Positions 54,910 through 64,000 of a stretch of DNA of 64,000 nucleotides are shown piece after piece. The position numbers and the translations under genes are program-made. Each line of letters begins with the position of its first letter. Position 1 is the stretch's first letter. The DNA is from Streptomyces tsukubensis (GTDB lineage: Bacteria > Actinomycetota > Actinomycetes > Streptomycetales > Streptomycetaceae). The notes below the pieces were generated by a model that saw only the letters and a program-made list of their open reading frames with translations, did no database searches and was not told the DNA's origin. The stretch lies in NCBI RefSeq assembly GCF_003932715.1, contig NZ_CP020700.1, positions 2,316,501 to 2,380,500 of the forward strand. Direction: 5' to 3'.

Positions 54910-56925
54910 TCACGCCTCGCGCTGGCCCTCGTACATCTCTTCGACGAGGTGCCGGAACTCCCGCTCGACCGCCGGGCGCTTCAGCTTCATGCTCGGGGTG
55001 AGATCGCCGTGCTCGACGTCGAGGTCGCGCGGCAGCAGCCGGAACTTCTTCACCGTCTGCCAGCGCTGGAGCCCCTGGTTGAGCCGGTCCACATAGCCGG
55101 CGATCATCTCCCGGGTGGCGGGAGCGGCCAGCACCTCGGCATAGCTGCTGCCCTCCAGACCGTGCTCGGCGGCCCAGCCGAGGACGGCGGGCTCGTCGAG
55201 GGCGATCAGCGCGGTGCAGTAGTTCCGGTCCGCGCCGATGACGACGACGTTGGAGACGAACGGGCAGATCGCCTTCAGCTGGATCTCGACCTCGGTCGGG
55301 GCGATGTACTTTCCGCCCGACGTTTTGATCAGGTCCTTCTTCCGGTCCGTGATGGTGAGATAGCCGTCCGCGGAGAGTTCGCCCAGGTCTCCGGTGCGGA
55401 GCCAGCCGTCCTCCTCCAGCACCTCGGCGGTCTGTCCGGGCTGCCGGTGGTAGCCCTCCATGATCGCGGGGCCACGGAGCAGGATTTCGCCGTCGTCCGC
55501 GATCCGCACCTCCAGACCGGGCAGCGGCTTGCCGACGGTGCCGGTGCGGTAGGAGCCGTGGCGGTTGACGAAGTTCACGGCGCTGGACTCCGTGAGGCCG
55601 TACCCCTCCAGGATGTGGATGCCCGCACCGGCGAAGAAGTAGCCGATCTCCGGGGAGAGCGCGGCGGAGCCGGAGACGGCGACCCTGAGCCGCCCGCCGA
55701 AGGCCTCGCGGAGCTTGGCGTAGACGAGCCGGTCGGCAATCCGGTGCTGGGAGCGGAGCCCGAAGGGCGCGGTCGCCGATCCGGTGCGGCGGAAGTTGTC
55801 CTGGGTGGTCCGGGCGTACTCGCGGGCGACCTCGGCGGCCCACCGGAAGACCTTGTACTTGGCGGGGCCCCCGGCGCGCGCCTTGGCGGCGACACCGTTG
55901 TAGACCTTCTCGAAGATCCGCGGCACCGCGGCCATATAGGTGGGCCGGATGACCGGAAGGTTCTCCACGATCTTGTCGTGGCGGCCGTCGACGGCCGTGA
56001 CGTGGCCGACTTCAATCTGGCCGGAGATCAGGGCCTTGCCGAAGACGTGCGCCAGCGGCAGCCACAGGTACTGGACGTCGTCCTTGTTGATCTGGCCGGT
56101 CCCGGCGATGGCCTTCGCCATGTACGACCAGTTGTCGTGCGGCAGCCGGACGCCCTTGGGGCGGCCCGTGGTGCCGGAGGTGTAGATGAGGGTGGCGAGC
56201 TGGGTGGGCGTGATCGCGTGGATCCGCTCCTCGACCGCCGTGGGCCGTTCTTCGAGGAGCGCCCGGCCGCGCTGCTCCAGTTCGTCGAGGCCGAGCACGA
56301 ACCCGTCCGTCGCGGTACCGGCCGCGGGGGCCGCGGCTGCATCGGCGCCGGTCGCAGGGTCCGCGGCGGCATCGGCACCGGTCGCGGCGGGGTCGATGAC
56401 CACGACATGGCGCAGCTCGGGCAGTTCCGCCCGCCGCTCCAGGACCTTCGCCAGCTGGGCCGCGTCCTCGGCTATGAGGATCCGGCTGCCGGAGTCGGTG
56501 AGGATGAACGCCGACTCCTCGGCGTTGGTGGAGGGGTAGATGGTGGTCGTGGCACCGCCCGCGCACATCACGCCGAGGTCGGCCAGGATCCACTCGATAC
56601 GGGTCGCGGCCATCAGGGCGACCCGGTCCTCGGGGCGGATGCCGAGGCCGATCAGCCCGGCGGCGATCGCGTACACGCGCTCTGCCGTCCCGGCCCAGGT
56701 GAGCGACGCCCAGACGGTCGGCGCGGGGGCGTCGTCCGCCGCGGCGGCTCCCCCGGGTTCACCGTCGGACGGCTCCGCGGTCGCCCGACCCGGGGCAGGG
56801 GCACCGGCCGGTGCCAGGACCGGGTAGCGGAAGGCCTCGCCGTCCGGGGTCGCCGCCACCCGCTCGGTGAAGAGCATCGCCACCGAGGCCGGGCGGTTGT
56901 CGATCGTGGTCTGTGTGTCGCTCAA
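54910..56925 (-). CDS. AMP-dependent long-chain acyl-CoA synthetase
   Basis: A 671-residue adenylate-forming enzyme that activates fatty acids to acyl-CoA. The P-loop motif is LIYTSGTTGRPKGVRLPH. ILEGYGLTESSAVNF, GWLRTGDLGELSADGYL and ITDRKKDLIKTSGGKYIAP are the other core motifs. Two Ala/Asp-rich insertions (near 60-80 and 185-215, the second with an ATGADAAA repeat) are not conserved. I chose TTG (LSDTQTTIDNR) because GGAGG lies 5 nt upstream and no better start is in frame. Confidence 0.92.
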   Translation of the reverse strand: MSDTQTTIDNRPASVAMLFTERVAATPDGEAFRYPVLAPAGAPAPGRATAEPSDGEPGGAAAADDAPAPTVWASLTWAGTAERVYAIAAGLIGLGIRPEDRVALMAATRIEWILADLGVMCAGGATTTIYPSTNAEESAFILTDSGSRILIAEDAAQLAKVLERRAELPELRHVVVIDPAATGADAAADPATGADAAAAPAAGTATDGFVLGLDELEQRGRALLEERPTAVEERIHAITPTQLATLIYTSGTTGRPKGVRLPHDNWSYMAKAIAGTGQINKDDVQYLWLPLAHVFGKALISGQIEVGHVTAVDGRHDKIVENLPVIRPTYMAAVPRIFEKVYNGVAAKARAGGPAKYKVFRWAAEVAREYARTTQDNFRRTGSATAPFGLRSQHRIADRLVYAKLREAFGGRLRVAVSGSAALSPEIGYFFAGAGIHILEGYGLTESSAVNFVNRHGSYRTGTVGKPLPGLEVRIADDGEILLRGPAIMEGYHRQPGQTAEVLEEDGWLRTGDLGELSADGYLTITDRKKDLIKTSGGKYIAPTEVEIQLKAICPFVSNVVVIGADRNYCTALIALDEPAVLGWAAEHGLEGSSYAEVLAAPATREMIAGYVDRLNQGLQRWQTVKKFRLLPRDLDVEHGDLTPSMKLKRPAVEREFRHLVEEMYEGQREA

Positions 56926-57095
56926 GACATCCTCCGGGCCTGCGGCGGCGTACTGACCGTAAGGACGCCACTGAGCAGGCACTTTTCAACTGGCCGGGTA
57001 CCCCCGGCCGGGCGCGATCAGCGTAGATCGCGTACCGCCGGTACGTAAGGGGCTTCCGTCCTCCGCTTCGATGCGTGCGGGTACGGACACGGACA

Positions 57096-57124
57096 GCGCC
57101 CGGCCGGTCCTGCCGGCCGGGCGC
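57096..57124 (-). terminator. Terminator of lepA
   Basis: Perfect 12-bp stem, 57096-57107 with 57113-57124, 5-nt loop, 20 bp after the lepA stop. Confidence 0.8.
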
Positions 57125-57143
57125 CCCGCGCGATCGCCCGCGG

Positions 57144-59015
57144 TTACTTCTTGGCCTTGCCGCCACCGCTGTCGTCGCTGGAGAGGACGGCGATGAAGGC
57201 CTCCTGCGGGACCTCGACACTGCCGACCATCTTCATCCGCTTCTTGCCTTCCTTCTGCTTCTCCAGCAGCTTCCGCTTCCGGGAGATGTCACCGCCGTAG
57301 CACTTGGCGAGGACGTCCTTGCGGATGGCCCGGATGGTCTCGCGGGCGATGACCCGGGAGCCGATCGCGGCCTGGACCGGCACCTCGAAGGCCTGCCGGG
57401 GGATCAGCTCCTTCAGCTTGGCGACGAGCCGTACGCCGTACGCGTACGCCTGGTCCCGGTGCGTGATCGCGGAGAAGGCGTCGACCTTGTCGCCGTGGAG
57501 CAGGATGTCGACCTTGACCAGGTGCGCGGACTGCTCGCCGGTGGGCTCGTAGTCCAGCGAGGCATAGCCGCGGGTCTTGGACTTCAGCTGGTCGAAGAAG
57601 TCGAAGACGATCTCCGCGAGGGGCAGGGTGTAGCGGATCTCCACCCGGTCCTCGGAGAGGTAGTCCATTCCGAGCAGGGTGCCGCGGCGGGTCTGGCAGA
57701 GCTCCATGATCGAGCCGATGAACTCGGTCGGCGCGAGGACGGTGGCGCGGACGACCGGCTCGAAGACCTCGCTGATCTTGCCTTCGGGGAACTCGCTGGG
57801 GTTGGTCACCGTGTGCTCGACGCCGTCCTCCATGATCACCCGGTAGACCACGTTGGGCGCGGTGGCGATCAGATCGAGGCCGAACTCGCGCTCCAGCCGC
57901 TCCCGGATCACATCGAGGTGGAGCAGGCCGAGGAAGCCGACGCGGAAGCCGAAGCCCAGGGCCGCGGAGGTCTCCGGCTCGTACACCAGGGCGGCGTCGT
58001 TGAGCTGGAGCTTGTCGAGGGCGTCGCGCAGCTCGGGGTAGTCCGAGCCGTCCAGCGGGTAGAGGCCGGAGAACACCATCGGCTTGGGGTCCTTGTAGCC
58101 GCCGAGTGCCTCCGTGGCGCCCTTGACCTGCTGGGTGATGGTGTCGCCGACCTTGGACTGGCGGACGTCCTTCACTCCGGTGATGAGATAGCCCACCTCG
58201 CCGACGCTCAGACCGTCGGCCGGGAGCATCTCGGGCGAGTTGGTGCCGATCTCCAGCAGTTCGTGGGTGGCGCCGGTGGACATCATCCGGATCCGCTCGC
58301 GCTTGCCGAGCTTGCCGTCGATGACCCGGACATAGGTGACGACGCCCCGGTAGGAGTCGTACACCGAGTCGAAGATCATCGCGCGGGCGGGGGCGTCGGC
58401 GACGCCGACCGGGGCGGGGACCTCGCGGACCACCCGGTCCAGCAGCGCTTCGACACCGAGGCCGGTCTTCGCGGAGACCTTCAGGACGTCGTCGGGGTCG
58501 CAGCCGACGAGGTTCGCCAGCTCCTCTGCGAACTTCTCGGGCTGGGCCGCCGGAAGGTCGATCTTGTTGAGGACGGGGACGATCGCCAGATCGTTCTCCA
58601 TCGCCAGATAGAGGTTGGCGAGGGTCTGCGCCTCGATGCCCTGCGCCGCGTCGACCAGCAGGACCGTGCCCTCACAGGCCGCGAGGGAGCGCGAGACCTC
58701 ATAGGTGAAGTCCACGTGCCCCGGGGTGTCGATCATGTTCAGGATATGGGTCCGGCCCTGGCCGGGCCCCTCGGTGGGGGCCCAGGGCAGCCGGACGGCC
58801 TGGGACTTGATCGTGATGCCGCGCTCGCGCTCGATGTCCATGCGGTCGAGATACTGGGCGCGCATCTGCCGCTGCTCGACCACGCCGGTGAGCTGGAGCA
58901 TCCGGTCGGCAAGGGTCGACTTGCCGTGGTCGATGTGGGCGATGATGCAGAAATTGCGGATCAGCGCCGGGTCGGTACGGCTCGGCTCTGGCACATTGGG
59001 AGGAGTCGCGGGCAC
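57144..59015 (-). CDS. lepA: Elongation factor 4 (LepA)
   Basis: A 623-residue translational GTPase acting on ribosomes, linked to back-translocation and assembly. G1 is [13 protein letters not shown], the switch I region [11 protein letters not shown]3 DTPGH, G4 NKID. The C-terminal LepA-specific domain ends [20 protein letters not shown], written here as [17 protein letters not shown] start ([11 protein letters not shown]) is used. It is divergent from rpsT across 233 bp and has its own terminator. Confidence 0.97.
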   Translation of the reverse strand: MPATPPNVPEPSRTDPALIRNFCIIAHIDHGKSTLADRMLQLTGVVEQRQMRAQYLDRMDIERERGITIKSQAVRLPWAPTEGPGQGRTHILNMIDTPGHVDFTYEVSRSLAACEGTVLLVDAAQGIEAQTLANLYLAMENDLAIVPVLNKIDLPAAQPEKFAEELANLVGCDPDDVLKVSAKTGLGVEALLDRVVREVPAPVGVADAPARAMIFDSVYDSYRGVVTYVRVIDGKLGKRERIRMMSTGATHELLEIGTNSPEMLPADGLSVGEVGYLITGVKDVRQSKVGDTITQQVKGATEALGGYKDPKPMVFSGLYPLDGSDYPELRDALDKLQLNDAALVYEPETSAALGFGFRVGFLGLLHLDVIRERLEREFGLDLIATAPNVVYRVIMEDGVEHTVTNPSEFPEGKISEVFEPVVRATVLAPTEFIGSIMELCQTRRGTLLGMDYLSEDRVEIRYTLPLAEIVFDFFDQLKSKTRGYASLDYEPTGEQSAHLVKVDILLHGDKVDAFSAITHRDQAYAYGVRLVAKLKELIPRQAFEVPVQAAIGSRVIARETIRAIRKDVLAKCYGGDISRKRKLLEKQKEGKKRMKMVGSVEVPQEAFIAVLSSDDSGGGKAKK

Positions 59016-59126
59016 GCAGGGTCCTGATTCTTGGGACGCTCCGGCGGCGCCGGGCGTCCCGTCTGGAGGCGATGACGGGTCTGTACGTAGCCCCTATCGT
59101 CCCACGCGTGAGGGACTGAGGCCGGT

Positions 59127-59156
59127 TTGGGCCGCCGGGAGCCCGGCTGGTACCGT
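59127..59156 (+). promoter_or_regulatory. Probable rpsT promoter
   Basis: TTGGGC (59127-59132), an 18-bp spacer and TACCGT (59151-59156) fit a principal sigma factor promoter. The leader to the rpsT start would be about 85 nt. Confidence 0.5.
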
Positions 59157-59248
59157 GGCTGGCTGTGTGTCTCGTGCGCCCTCCCGAGCGGAGGATCCGC
59201 GCGGCGGGCACACCCATCACAGATCATCGAACCTGAGAAGGCTCTTTC

Positions 59249-59515
59249 GTGGCGAACATCAAGTCCCAGATCAAGCGGAACAAGACGAACGAGAAGGCGC
59301 GCCTGCGCAACAAGGCCGTCAAGTCGTCCCTGAAGACCGCGATCCGCAAGGCCCGCGAGGCCGTCGCCGCCGGCGACGTCGAGAAGGCCACCGTGGCGAC
59401 CCGTGAGGCGACCCGCAAGCTCGACAAGGCCGTCTCGAAGGGCGTCATCCACAAGAACGCCGCCGCCAACAAGAAGTCGGCGCTTGCGGCGAAGGTCAAC
59501 GCCCTCCAGGCCTGA
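59249..59515 (+). CDS. rpsT: 30S ribosomal protein S20
   Basis: An 88-residue basic all-helical protein that binds 16S r[23 protein letters not shown] opens the protein and [20 protein letters not shown] closes it, as in other S20 sequences. It starts with GTG after AGAAGG. The mRNA may carry a long 3' region ending at hairpins 59691-59721 and 59756-59782. Confidence 0.98.
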   Translation: MANIKSQIKRNKTNEKARLRNKAVKSSLKTAIRKAREAVAAGDVEKATVATREATRKLDKAVSKGVIHKNAAANKKSALAAKVNALQA

Positions 59516-59690
59516 TCACCCGGCACCGCATCCGGTGAGCCCCGTCACAGCGACGAGGCGGTCCACCGGACGAGGTGACCGCCGGGACGACGAGCGGGCC
59601 CTCTCTCATCCGCTCCCTTCCCGGCAGCTTCGGACACGCACTTGGTCCTGCGTTCGCCACGCGGGTGCGAGTCCACCGGCAGAACCTCCC

Positions 59691-59721
59691 GAAGGCCCCG
59701 GCCCTCCCGGCCGGGGCCTTC
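59691..59721 (+). terminator. Terminator downstream of rpsT
   Basis: Perfect 13-bp stem, 59691-59703 with 59709-59721, 5-nt loop. It lies 176 bp after the rpsT stop, which implies a long 3' UTR or a separate small transcript. Confidence 0.75.
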
Positions 59722-59755
59722 GGCATGCCCGCACGGCCGGTGACCGGCGGGCCGG

Positions 59756-59782
59756 GACACCCGCTTCAGGAGAGCGGGTGTC
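59756..59782. terminator. Second hairpin between rpsT and holA
   Basis: 10-bp perfect stem GACACCCGCT with AGCGGGTGTC, 7-nt loop. It may serve holA from the other side, though holA ends 159 bp away. Confidence 0.6.
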
Positions 59783-59940
59783 AGCGCTCAGTCCGAGCGC
59801 ACGGGGGACGGACTCTCTTGCGCGCATGCGGGTGAGAGGTCCGGTAGCTCAGCCCGTGCACAGCCGGGACGGACACGGCGGCCGACCGGGGCGCGGGGGC
59901 GGCCGTGCAGCCGCCGGGTCATCCGACCTCCGGGCGCGCG

Positions 59941-60936
59941 TCAGCGCGGGGCGCGGCCCGAGCGGGCGGCGCGGGCGATGGTGACGACCGCTTTCTCCAG
60001 GGCGTACTCCGGGTCGTCGCCGCCGCCCTTCACACCCGCGTCGGCCTCCGCCACGGCCCGTAGCGCCACGGACACGCCGTCGGGGGTCCAGCCGCGCATC
60101 TGCTGCCGCACCCGGTCGATCTTCCAGGGCGGCATGCCCAGCTCGCGGGCGAGATCGGCGGGCCTGCCGCCGCGGGCCGATGACAGTTTGCCGATGGCCC
60201 GGACGCCCTGCGCCAGCGCACTGGTGATCATCACGGGGGCGACACCGGTGGAGAGCGACCATCGCAGCGCCTCCAGCGCCTCCGCCGCCCGGCCCTCGAC
60301 CGCGCGGTCGGCGACGGTGAAGCTCGACGCTTCGGCCCGGCCGGTGTAGTAGCGCCCGACGATCTCCACGTCGATCGTGCCCTCGACATCCGCGGTGAGC
60401 TGGGACACCGCGCTCGCCAGCTCCCGGAGGTCGCTGCCGATGGAGTCCACCAGCGCCTCGCACGCCTCGGGCGTGGCGGATCTGCCGAGGGCCCGGAACT
60501 CCGAGCGGACGAAGGTCAGCCGCTCCGCGGGCTTGGTCGTCTTGGGGCAGGCGACCTCCCGGGCCCCTTCCTTGCGCGCGGCGTCCAGGAGTCCCTTGCC
60601 CTTGGCACCGCCGGGGTGGACGAGGACGAGGGTGATCTCCTCGACGGGCGCGGCGAGATACGCCTTGACGTCCTTGACGGTGTCGGCGGACAGGTCCTGG
60701 GCGTTCCGGACGATCACCACCTTGCGCTCGGCGAAGAGGGAGGGGCTCGTCAGCTCGGCCAGGGTGCCGGGCTGGAGCTGGTCGGCGGTGAGATCGCGGA
60801 CGTCCGTATCGGCGTCGGCGGCCCGCGCGGCTGCCACCACCTGCTGGACGGCGCGGTCCAGCAGGAGGTCCTCCTGTCCCACGGCGAGCGTGACGGGGGC
60901 GAGCGGGTCGTCTGTCGGGTTCTTCCTGGTGGCCAT
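59941..60936 (-). CDS. holA: DNA polymerase III subunit delta
   Basis: A 331-residue clamp-loader subunit that opens the sliding clamp. LAVGQEDLLLDRAVQQVV starts the fold (degenerate AAA+). VVIVRNAQDL, LRELASAVSQL and GMPPWKIDRVRQQMRGW in the C-terminal collar are as expected. The start is ATG at 60936 (MATRKNPTDD). It is divergent from the small hypothetical gene at 61014. Confidence 0.94.
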   Translation of the reverse strand: MATRKNPTDDPLAPVTLAVGQEDLLLDRAVQQVVAAARAADADTDVRDLTADQLQPGTLAELTSPSLFAERKVVIVRNAQDLSADTVKDVKAYLAAPVEEITLVLVHPGGAKGKGLLDAARKEGAREVACPKTTKPAERLTFVRSEFRALGRSATPEACEALVDSIGSDLRELASAVSQLTADVEGTIDVEIVGRYYTGRAEASSFTVADRAVEGRAAEALEALRWSLSTGVAPVMITSALAQGVRAIGKLSSARGGRPADLARELGMPPWKIDRVRQQMRGWTPDGVSVALRAVAEADAGVKGGGDDPEYALEKAVVTIARAARSGRAPR

Positions 60937-61013
60937 CGTGAACCAGCATCCCACGCCCCACCGACACCCGGCCCCGGGGCGGGGTGCCCGTGACGGTGCC
61001 GGACAATGGCGGG

Positions 61014-61262
61014 GTGAGTGAGGGACGACATGTACTGGTGCTGCCGGACCGTGACGCCGCCGAGGAGGTGGCGGAGGAACTGGCCGACCGCTTCGGAGTG
61101 ACCGACGAGCCGCAGTTGGTCCGGGACGCGCTCGCGGGCGAGGACGATGCGGAGGACGCCCAGTGGCTGGTCGTCGTGGAGGATCCCGCGGACCGGCTCG
61201 ACCCGGCCGTGCTCGACGCTTTCGCCGCCGAGTACGAGGGCTGGCTGGAGCCGCCCCGCTGA
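61014..61262 (+). CDS. Small acidic hypothetical protein
   Basis: An 82-residue acidic protein (VSEGRHVLVLPDRDAAEEVA) that I do not recognise as a named family. The pattern VLVLPDRDAAEEVAEELAD, WLVVVEDPADRLDP and FAAEYEGWLEPP suggests a small alpha/beta fold. It has no membrane segment or Cys. The GTG start follows GACAAT by 6 nt, so the message is probably leaderless. It is divergent from holA and its 3' end faces nat. Confidence 0.68.
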   Translation: MSEGRHVLVLPDRDAAEEVAEELADRFGVTDEPQLVRDALAGEDDAEDAQWLVVVEDPADRLDPAVLDAFAAEYEGWLEPPR

Positions 61263-61332
61263 ACCCCCGCCCGGGCCCGCCCGCCCACGGCGCACCGGCC
61301 GGTGGCACAGCGGCCAGCGGCGCAGCTGCCGG

Positions 61333-62175
61333 TCAGTCCCCGTCGGCTCCCCCGCCCCTGTCGCTCCGGCCGTCTTCACCGGCCCTGGGGTCGGTCGGGA
61401 GCCGGTCCAGCCGGATCCCGAAGTGGTCGCGGTAGGCGGCGAACACGGCCGGATCGTCGTGGAGGGTCTCCTCGTGGCGCTCACCGCCCCGGGTGATGAC
61501 CAGCCGGCGCCCGCTGAGGGTGGTCCGGCCTTCGGCGGTGAGCCGGGAGCAGACCAGGGAGCGGGTGAAGTGGGACTCGGGCGAGGTGCTGTGCCACCAG
61601 GCACCGGCCCGGAAGTCGCCCAGGACCCGGGGCCGGGTTTCCAGCCGGAACTGCGGTTTTCCGTCCCGCAGTACGTCGAGGTCCCCATGGCCGTCCGCGT
61701 CCCCCGGGGCGTCCCGGCCGCCCGCCGGGACGATGCGGAACGCACCGGCCGGGTCGTGCTGTTCCTCCCGCAGGTCGAAGGCGAGGGGGTGGTGGCTGTG
61801 GTCGCCGAAGCCGACGTCCGCGAGCCACCGCCCGGCGCCGTCCTCCGTCTCGACGAGAAGGGCCAGATGGTCGTACGGGATGCCGAGGGTGCCGTCCTCG
61901 CCAAAGACCCGGGCCTGGAGCAGCTGGACCCGGAACCCGAGATCGCGCAGCAACGCGGCGAAGGCGCCGTTGAGTTCGTAACAGATACCGCCCCGGCCCG
62001 CCGATGCGATCTTGTCGACCAGCCGCTTCTCGTCCAGCACGATTCCCTCACCGAGATGCACGGAGAGGTTCTCGAAGGGCACGCTCCGCAGATGGCGCTC
62101 CTGTAGTTCCCGCAGGGCCGTGGCGTTCGCGTGACCGGGCCTGTCGGCACCGATGCGGCGGAGATAGGCGTCCAT
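61333..62175 (-). CDS. nat: Arylamine N-acetyltransferase
   Basis: A 280-residue enzyme that transfers acetyl from acetyl-CoA to arylamines or hydrazines. The triad is visible: Cys in GRGGICYELNGAF, His in YDHLALLVE, Asp in LADVGFGDHS. NLSVHLG and SVPFENLSV are at the N-terminus. The start ATG at 62175 (MDAYLRRIG) follows CACACT by 6 nt. Members also occur as amide synthases in ansamycin clusters, but no such cluster is here. The comEC reading frame remains open across this gene in another frame. Confidence 0.93.
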   Translation of the reverse strand: MDAYLRRIGADRPGHANATALRELQERHLRSVPFENLSVHLGEGIVLDEKRLVDKIASAGRGGICYELNGAFAALLRDLGFRVQLLQARVFGEDGTLGIPYDHLALLVETEDGAGRWLADVGFGDHSHHPLAFDLREEQHDPAGAFRIVPAGGRDAPGDADGHGDLDVLRDGKPQFRLETRPRVLGDFRAGAWWHSTSPESHFTRSLVCSRLTAEGRTTLSGRRLVITRGGERHEETLHDDPAVFAAYRDHFGIRLDRLPTDPRAGEDGRSDRGGGADGD

Positions 62176-62474
62176 GGCCCCAGTGTGACCCGCTCCCCTG
62201 CCCCGGGGCACGGCCGTCGCACCGGCTTGGTCCCAAAGGCCCACTCCGGTGGACCGTACGGCCCGGGACCTGCGGCGGAGGCCGCTCCCCGTCCATGCAG
62301 ACCACCCGGGGAACCCGGTTCCGGCCGGACCGCCGGGGACCGGAGACCGGCCGGGGGTGTGCCGGCGGGGCCGTGGGGCACCTGCGGGGGCCCGGCCGGG
62401 CCCCGGGCCGGGAGGACCCGGTCCGGTCCCCCGTCCCGGCGGGCGGACCGCCTGCCCGGTCGCGGCCGTCCCGA

Positions 62475-64000
62475 AGTGCGGCGGCGGCCGTCGCGGATCG
62501 CGGCGCGCAGCCCCCTTCCCGTGCCGGACACCGCGACCGGGCCGTCCTCGTCGGTGCGCAGCACCACGGCGCCCAGGTGCCGGAAGGCGGCGACGGTACG
62601 GGGCGCGGGGTGGCCGTACGGGTTGTCCCGGCCCGCGGAGATCAGGGCGAACGCGGGGCGCACCGCCCGCAGCAGCCCCGGATCCTGGTGCGCGGACCCG
62701 TGGTGGGCCACCTTGACCACATCGACCTCCCCCAGCGCGGGCCGGGTCCGCAGCAGGGCCCTCTGGGCCGGGGGCTCCAGATCACCGAGCAGCAGCAGGG
62801 TGGGACCTCCGGCGGAGCGGACGAGCAGTGTCACGCTGGCATCGTTGGCGTCGTCGGCGTGCCGGGGAGGGAAGGCCGCCCGGGGGTCGGCGTCCGGCCA
62901 CAAGACCTGCCAGTCCAGTCGCCCGGCGCGGCGGCGCTCGCCGGGTCCCGCCCGGTGGAGGGGGATCCCTGCCGCGTTCGCGGTGCGGCGGACGAAGGCC
63001 GCCTGTGCGCGCGGCTCGTCGAGGACGGTGGTCTGCACGGCCCCGACTGCCCGGCCGCGCAGCACACCGGGCAGTCCCCGGACGTGGTCGGCGTGGAAGT
63101 GGGTGAGGACGACCATGGGCACCCGGGTGATCCCCAGTTCCCGCAGACAGCGGTCGACGGCTTCCGGATCGGGGCCGGTGTCCACCACGACGGCGGAGCC
63201 CGGCCCTGCCGCCAGCACCACCGCATCGCCCTGGCCGACGTCGCATATCACCAGCGCCCACCCGGGCGGCGGCCATCCGGACAGCACCCGGGTCAGCGGA
63301 GCGGGCCGGACGACGGCGCAGAGCAGCACCACGGCGCAGACCGCCGCCGCCCACGGGCGGTACGGCAGCCGGCGGATCAGGAGCACCGCGAGCGCTCCGG
63401 CGGCGGCCAGCAGGACCCCGCCGCGCCATCCGCCGGGCCAGTCGGCCTGGGCGCCCGGCAGCGCGGACCCCGCGCGGGCGACGGCCGCGATCCACCAGGT
63501 GAACCAGCCGGCCGCGGCGGCCAGTGCGACGGCGACCGGCATGGCCACCGTGGCGGCGGCCAGCGCGGCGAAGCCGAGGACCGTGGCGGGTGCGGTCGCC
63601 AGCTCGACGGCCAGATTGCAGGGAACGGAGACCAGGCTGACCTTCGCGGTGAAGATCGCGACCACCGGCGCGGACACCGCCTGCGCCGCGGCCGAAACGG
63701 CCAGCATCTCGGCGATCCTCGGCGGCACCCCCCGCCGTCGGAGCGCGGCGCTCCAGCCGGGGGCGATGAGCAGCAGGGCGCCGGTGGCGAGGACGGAGAG
63801 CAGGAAACCGTAGTTCCGGGCGAGCATCGGGTCGTACAGCACCAGCAGCAGTACGGCGGCGGCGAGTGCGGGCAGGAGCGAACGGCGGCGTCCGGTGCCG
63901 ATGGCGAGCAGGGTGAGGGCGCCGCAGGCCGCTGCCCGCAGCACGCTCGGCTCGGGCCGGCACACCACGACGAACGCCAGGGTGAGCCCGCCCCCGGCCA
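62475..64000 (-). CDS. comEC: ComEC/Rec2-type DNA uptake protein (5' end beyond window; 3' end uncertain)
   Basis: The C-terminal half of a ComEC-like membrane protein that in competent bacteria forms the DNA channel; its role in Streptomyces is unproven. At least six membrane helices of the Competence domain are seen (FVVVCRPEPSVLRAA, LLSVLATGALLLI). A metallo-beta-lactamase domain follows: ICDVGQGDAVVLAAG, LTHFHADHVRGLPG, LLLLGDLEP and VVKVAHHGSAHQDP. The conserved part ends near 62505, but no stop follows. The frame stays open to 60750, through all of nat. The low coordinate given is where similarity fades, not a stop codon. Confidence 0.85.

Larger units (their letters stand above)
59516..59940 (+). 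other. 425-bp gap between rpsT and holA
   Basis: It contains two strong hairpins but no gene I can support. Overlapping open frames on both strands (for example one starting near 59575) have no family resemblance. A tRNA T-arm-like GTGCGAGTCCAC near 59664-59677 has no cloverleaf around it. Confidence 0.55.

Noticed and set aside
59660..59690. tRNA-like T-arm (GTGCGAGTCCAC) after rpsT
   Set aside because: It lacks the TTC of a T-loop, and no D-arm, anticodon arm or matching acceptor stem can be drawn around it.
60750..62474. Full 1072-residue ComEC-like frame as the real protein
   Set aside because: The extra part would overlap nat completely and the holA start in another frame, and it reads as low-complexity Arg/Pro/Gly sequence. 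The conserved nat and holA proteins are clearly the real genes there.

Overview
The window is a high-GC actinobacterial chromosome segment. GC at third codon positions is very high, GTG and TTG starts are frequent, and gene content and order match the Streptomyces core chromosome: dnaG, ppdK, dusB, glyS, zinc transporter plus zur, uppS, recO, leuA, era, ybeY, phoH, dnaJ, hrcA, hemW, lepA, rpsT, holA, comEC. Most genes are housekeeping and lie on the minus strand. I see no rRNA, tRNA, prophage or CRISPR array. Both edges cut genes: dnaG on the left and comEC on the right.

Layout. 1-4.8 kb: dnaG, a ferredoxin reductase-type flavoprotein and a dGTPase. 4.9-10.1 kb: a SanA-like protein, a mycothiol-isomerase-fold protein, an FMN reductase behind a SoxR-type operator, a Uma2-like gene, a small wall-anchored-looking protein with a class F sortase, and a PrmC-like methyltransferase. 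10.3-20.8 kb: a KimA-like permease, an ArsR-type regulator, ppdK, dusB and a drug-efflux MFS gene. 20.9-26.4 kb: glyS, then znuA-znuC-znuB and zur, with a Zur box on the znuA promoter. 26.4-31.8 kb: YcxB-like gene, uppS, recO, a TerB-like gene, and leuA behind a Leu-rich leader peptide. 32.0-33.5 kb: an M4 peptidase and an emfourin-like inhibitor. 34.6-37.9 kb: three secreted or surface proteins, including a WxL-like protein and a DUF916-type partner, the least ordinary locus here. 38.3-42.0 kb: a compact operon-like run ending in a cytidine-deaminase-like pseudoenzyme (order phoH, ybeY, CorC, MmcQ). 42.2-48.8 kb: PfkB kinase, adenine deaminase-like enzyme, rnz, HIT protein, lipoprotein, rsmE and a nitronate monooxygenase. 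48.9-51.5 kb: a MITE inserted at the dnaJ stop codon, then dnaJ and hrcA under a CIRCE operator. 51.7-64 kb: MBL hydrolase, DUF3097, hemW, acyl-CoA ligase, lepA, rpsT, holA, a small hypothetical, nat and comEC.

Regulation can be read at several places: SoxR box (FMN reductase), Zur box (znuA), CIRCE (hrcA-dnaJ), leader-peptide attenuation (leuA), and many strong intergenic hairpins. Many starts sit 6-7 nt after a -10-like hexamer, which suggests leaderless transcripts and helped choose start codons.

Nothing is a clearly new defence or biosynthetic system. The best candidates for under-described biology are the WxL-like surface locus, the sortase with its atypical putative substrate, the M4 peptidase-inhibitor pair, and the comEC reading frame that lacks a sensible stop.
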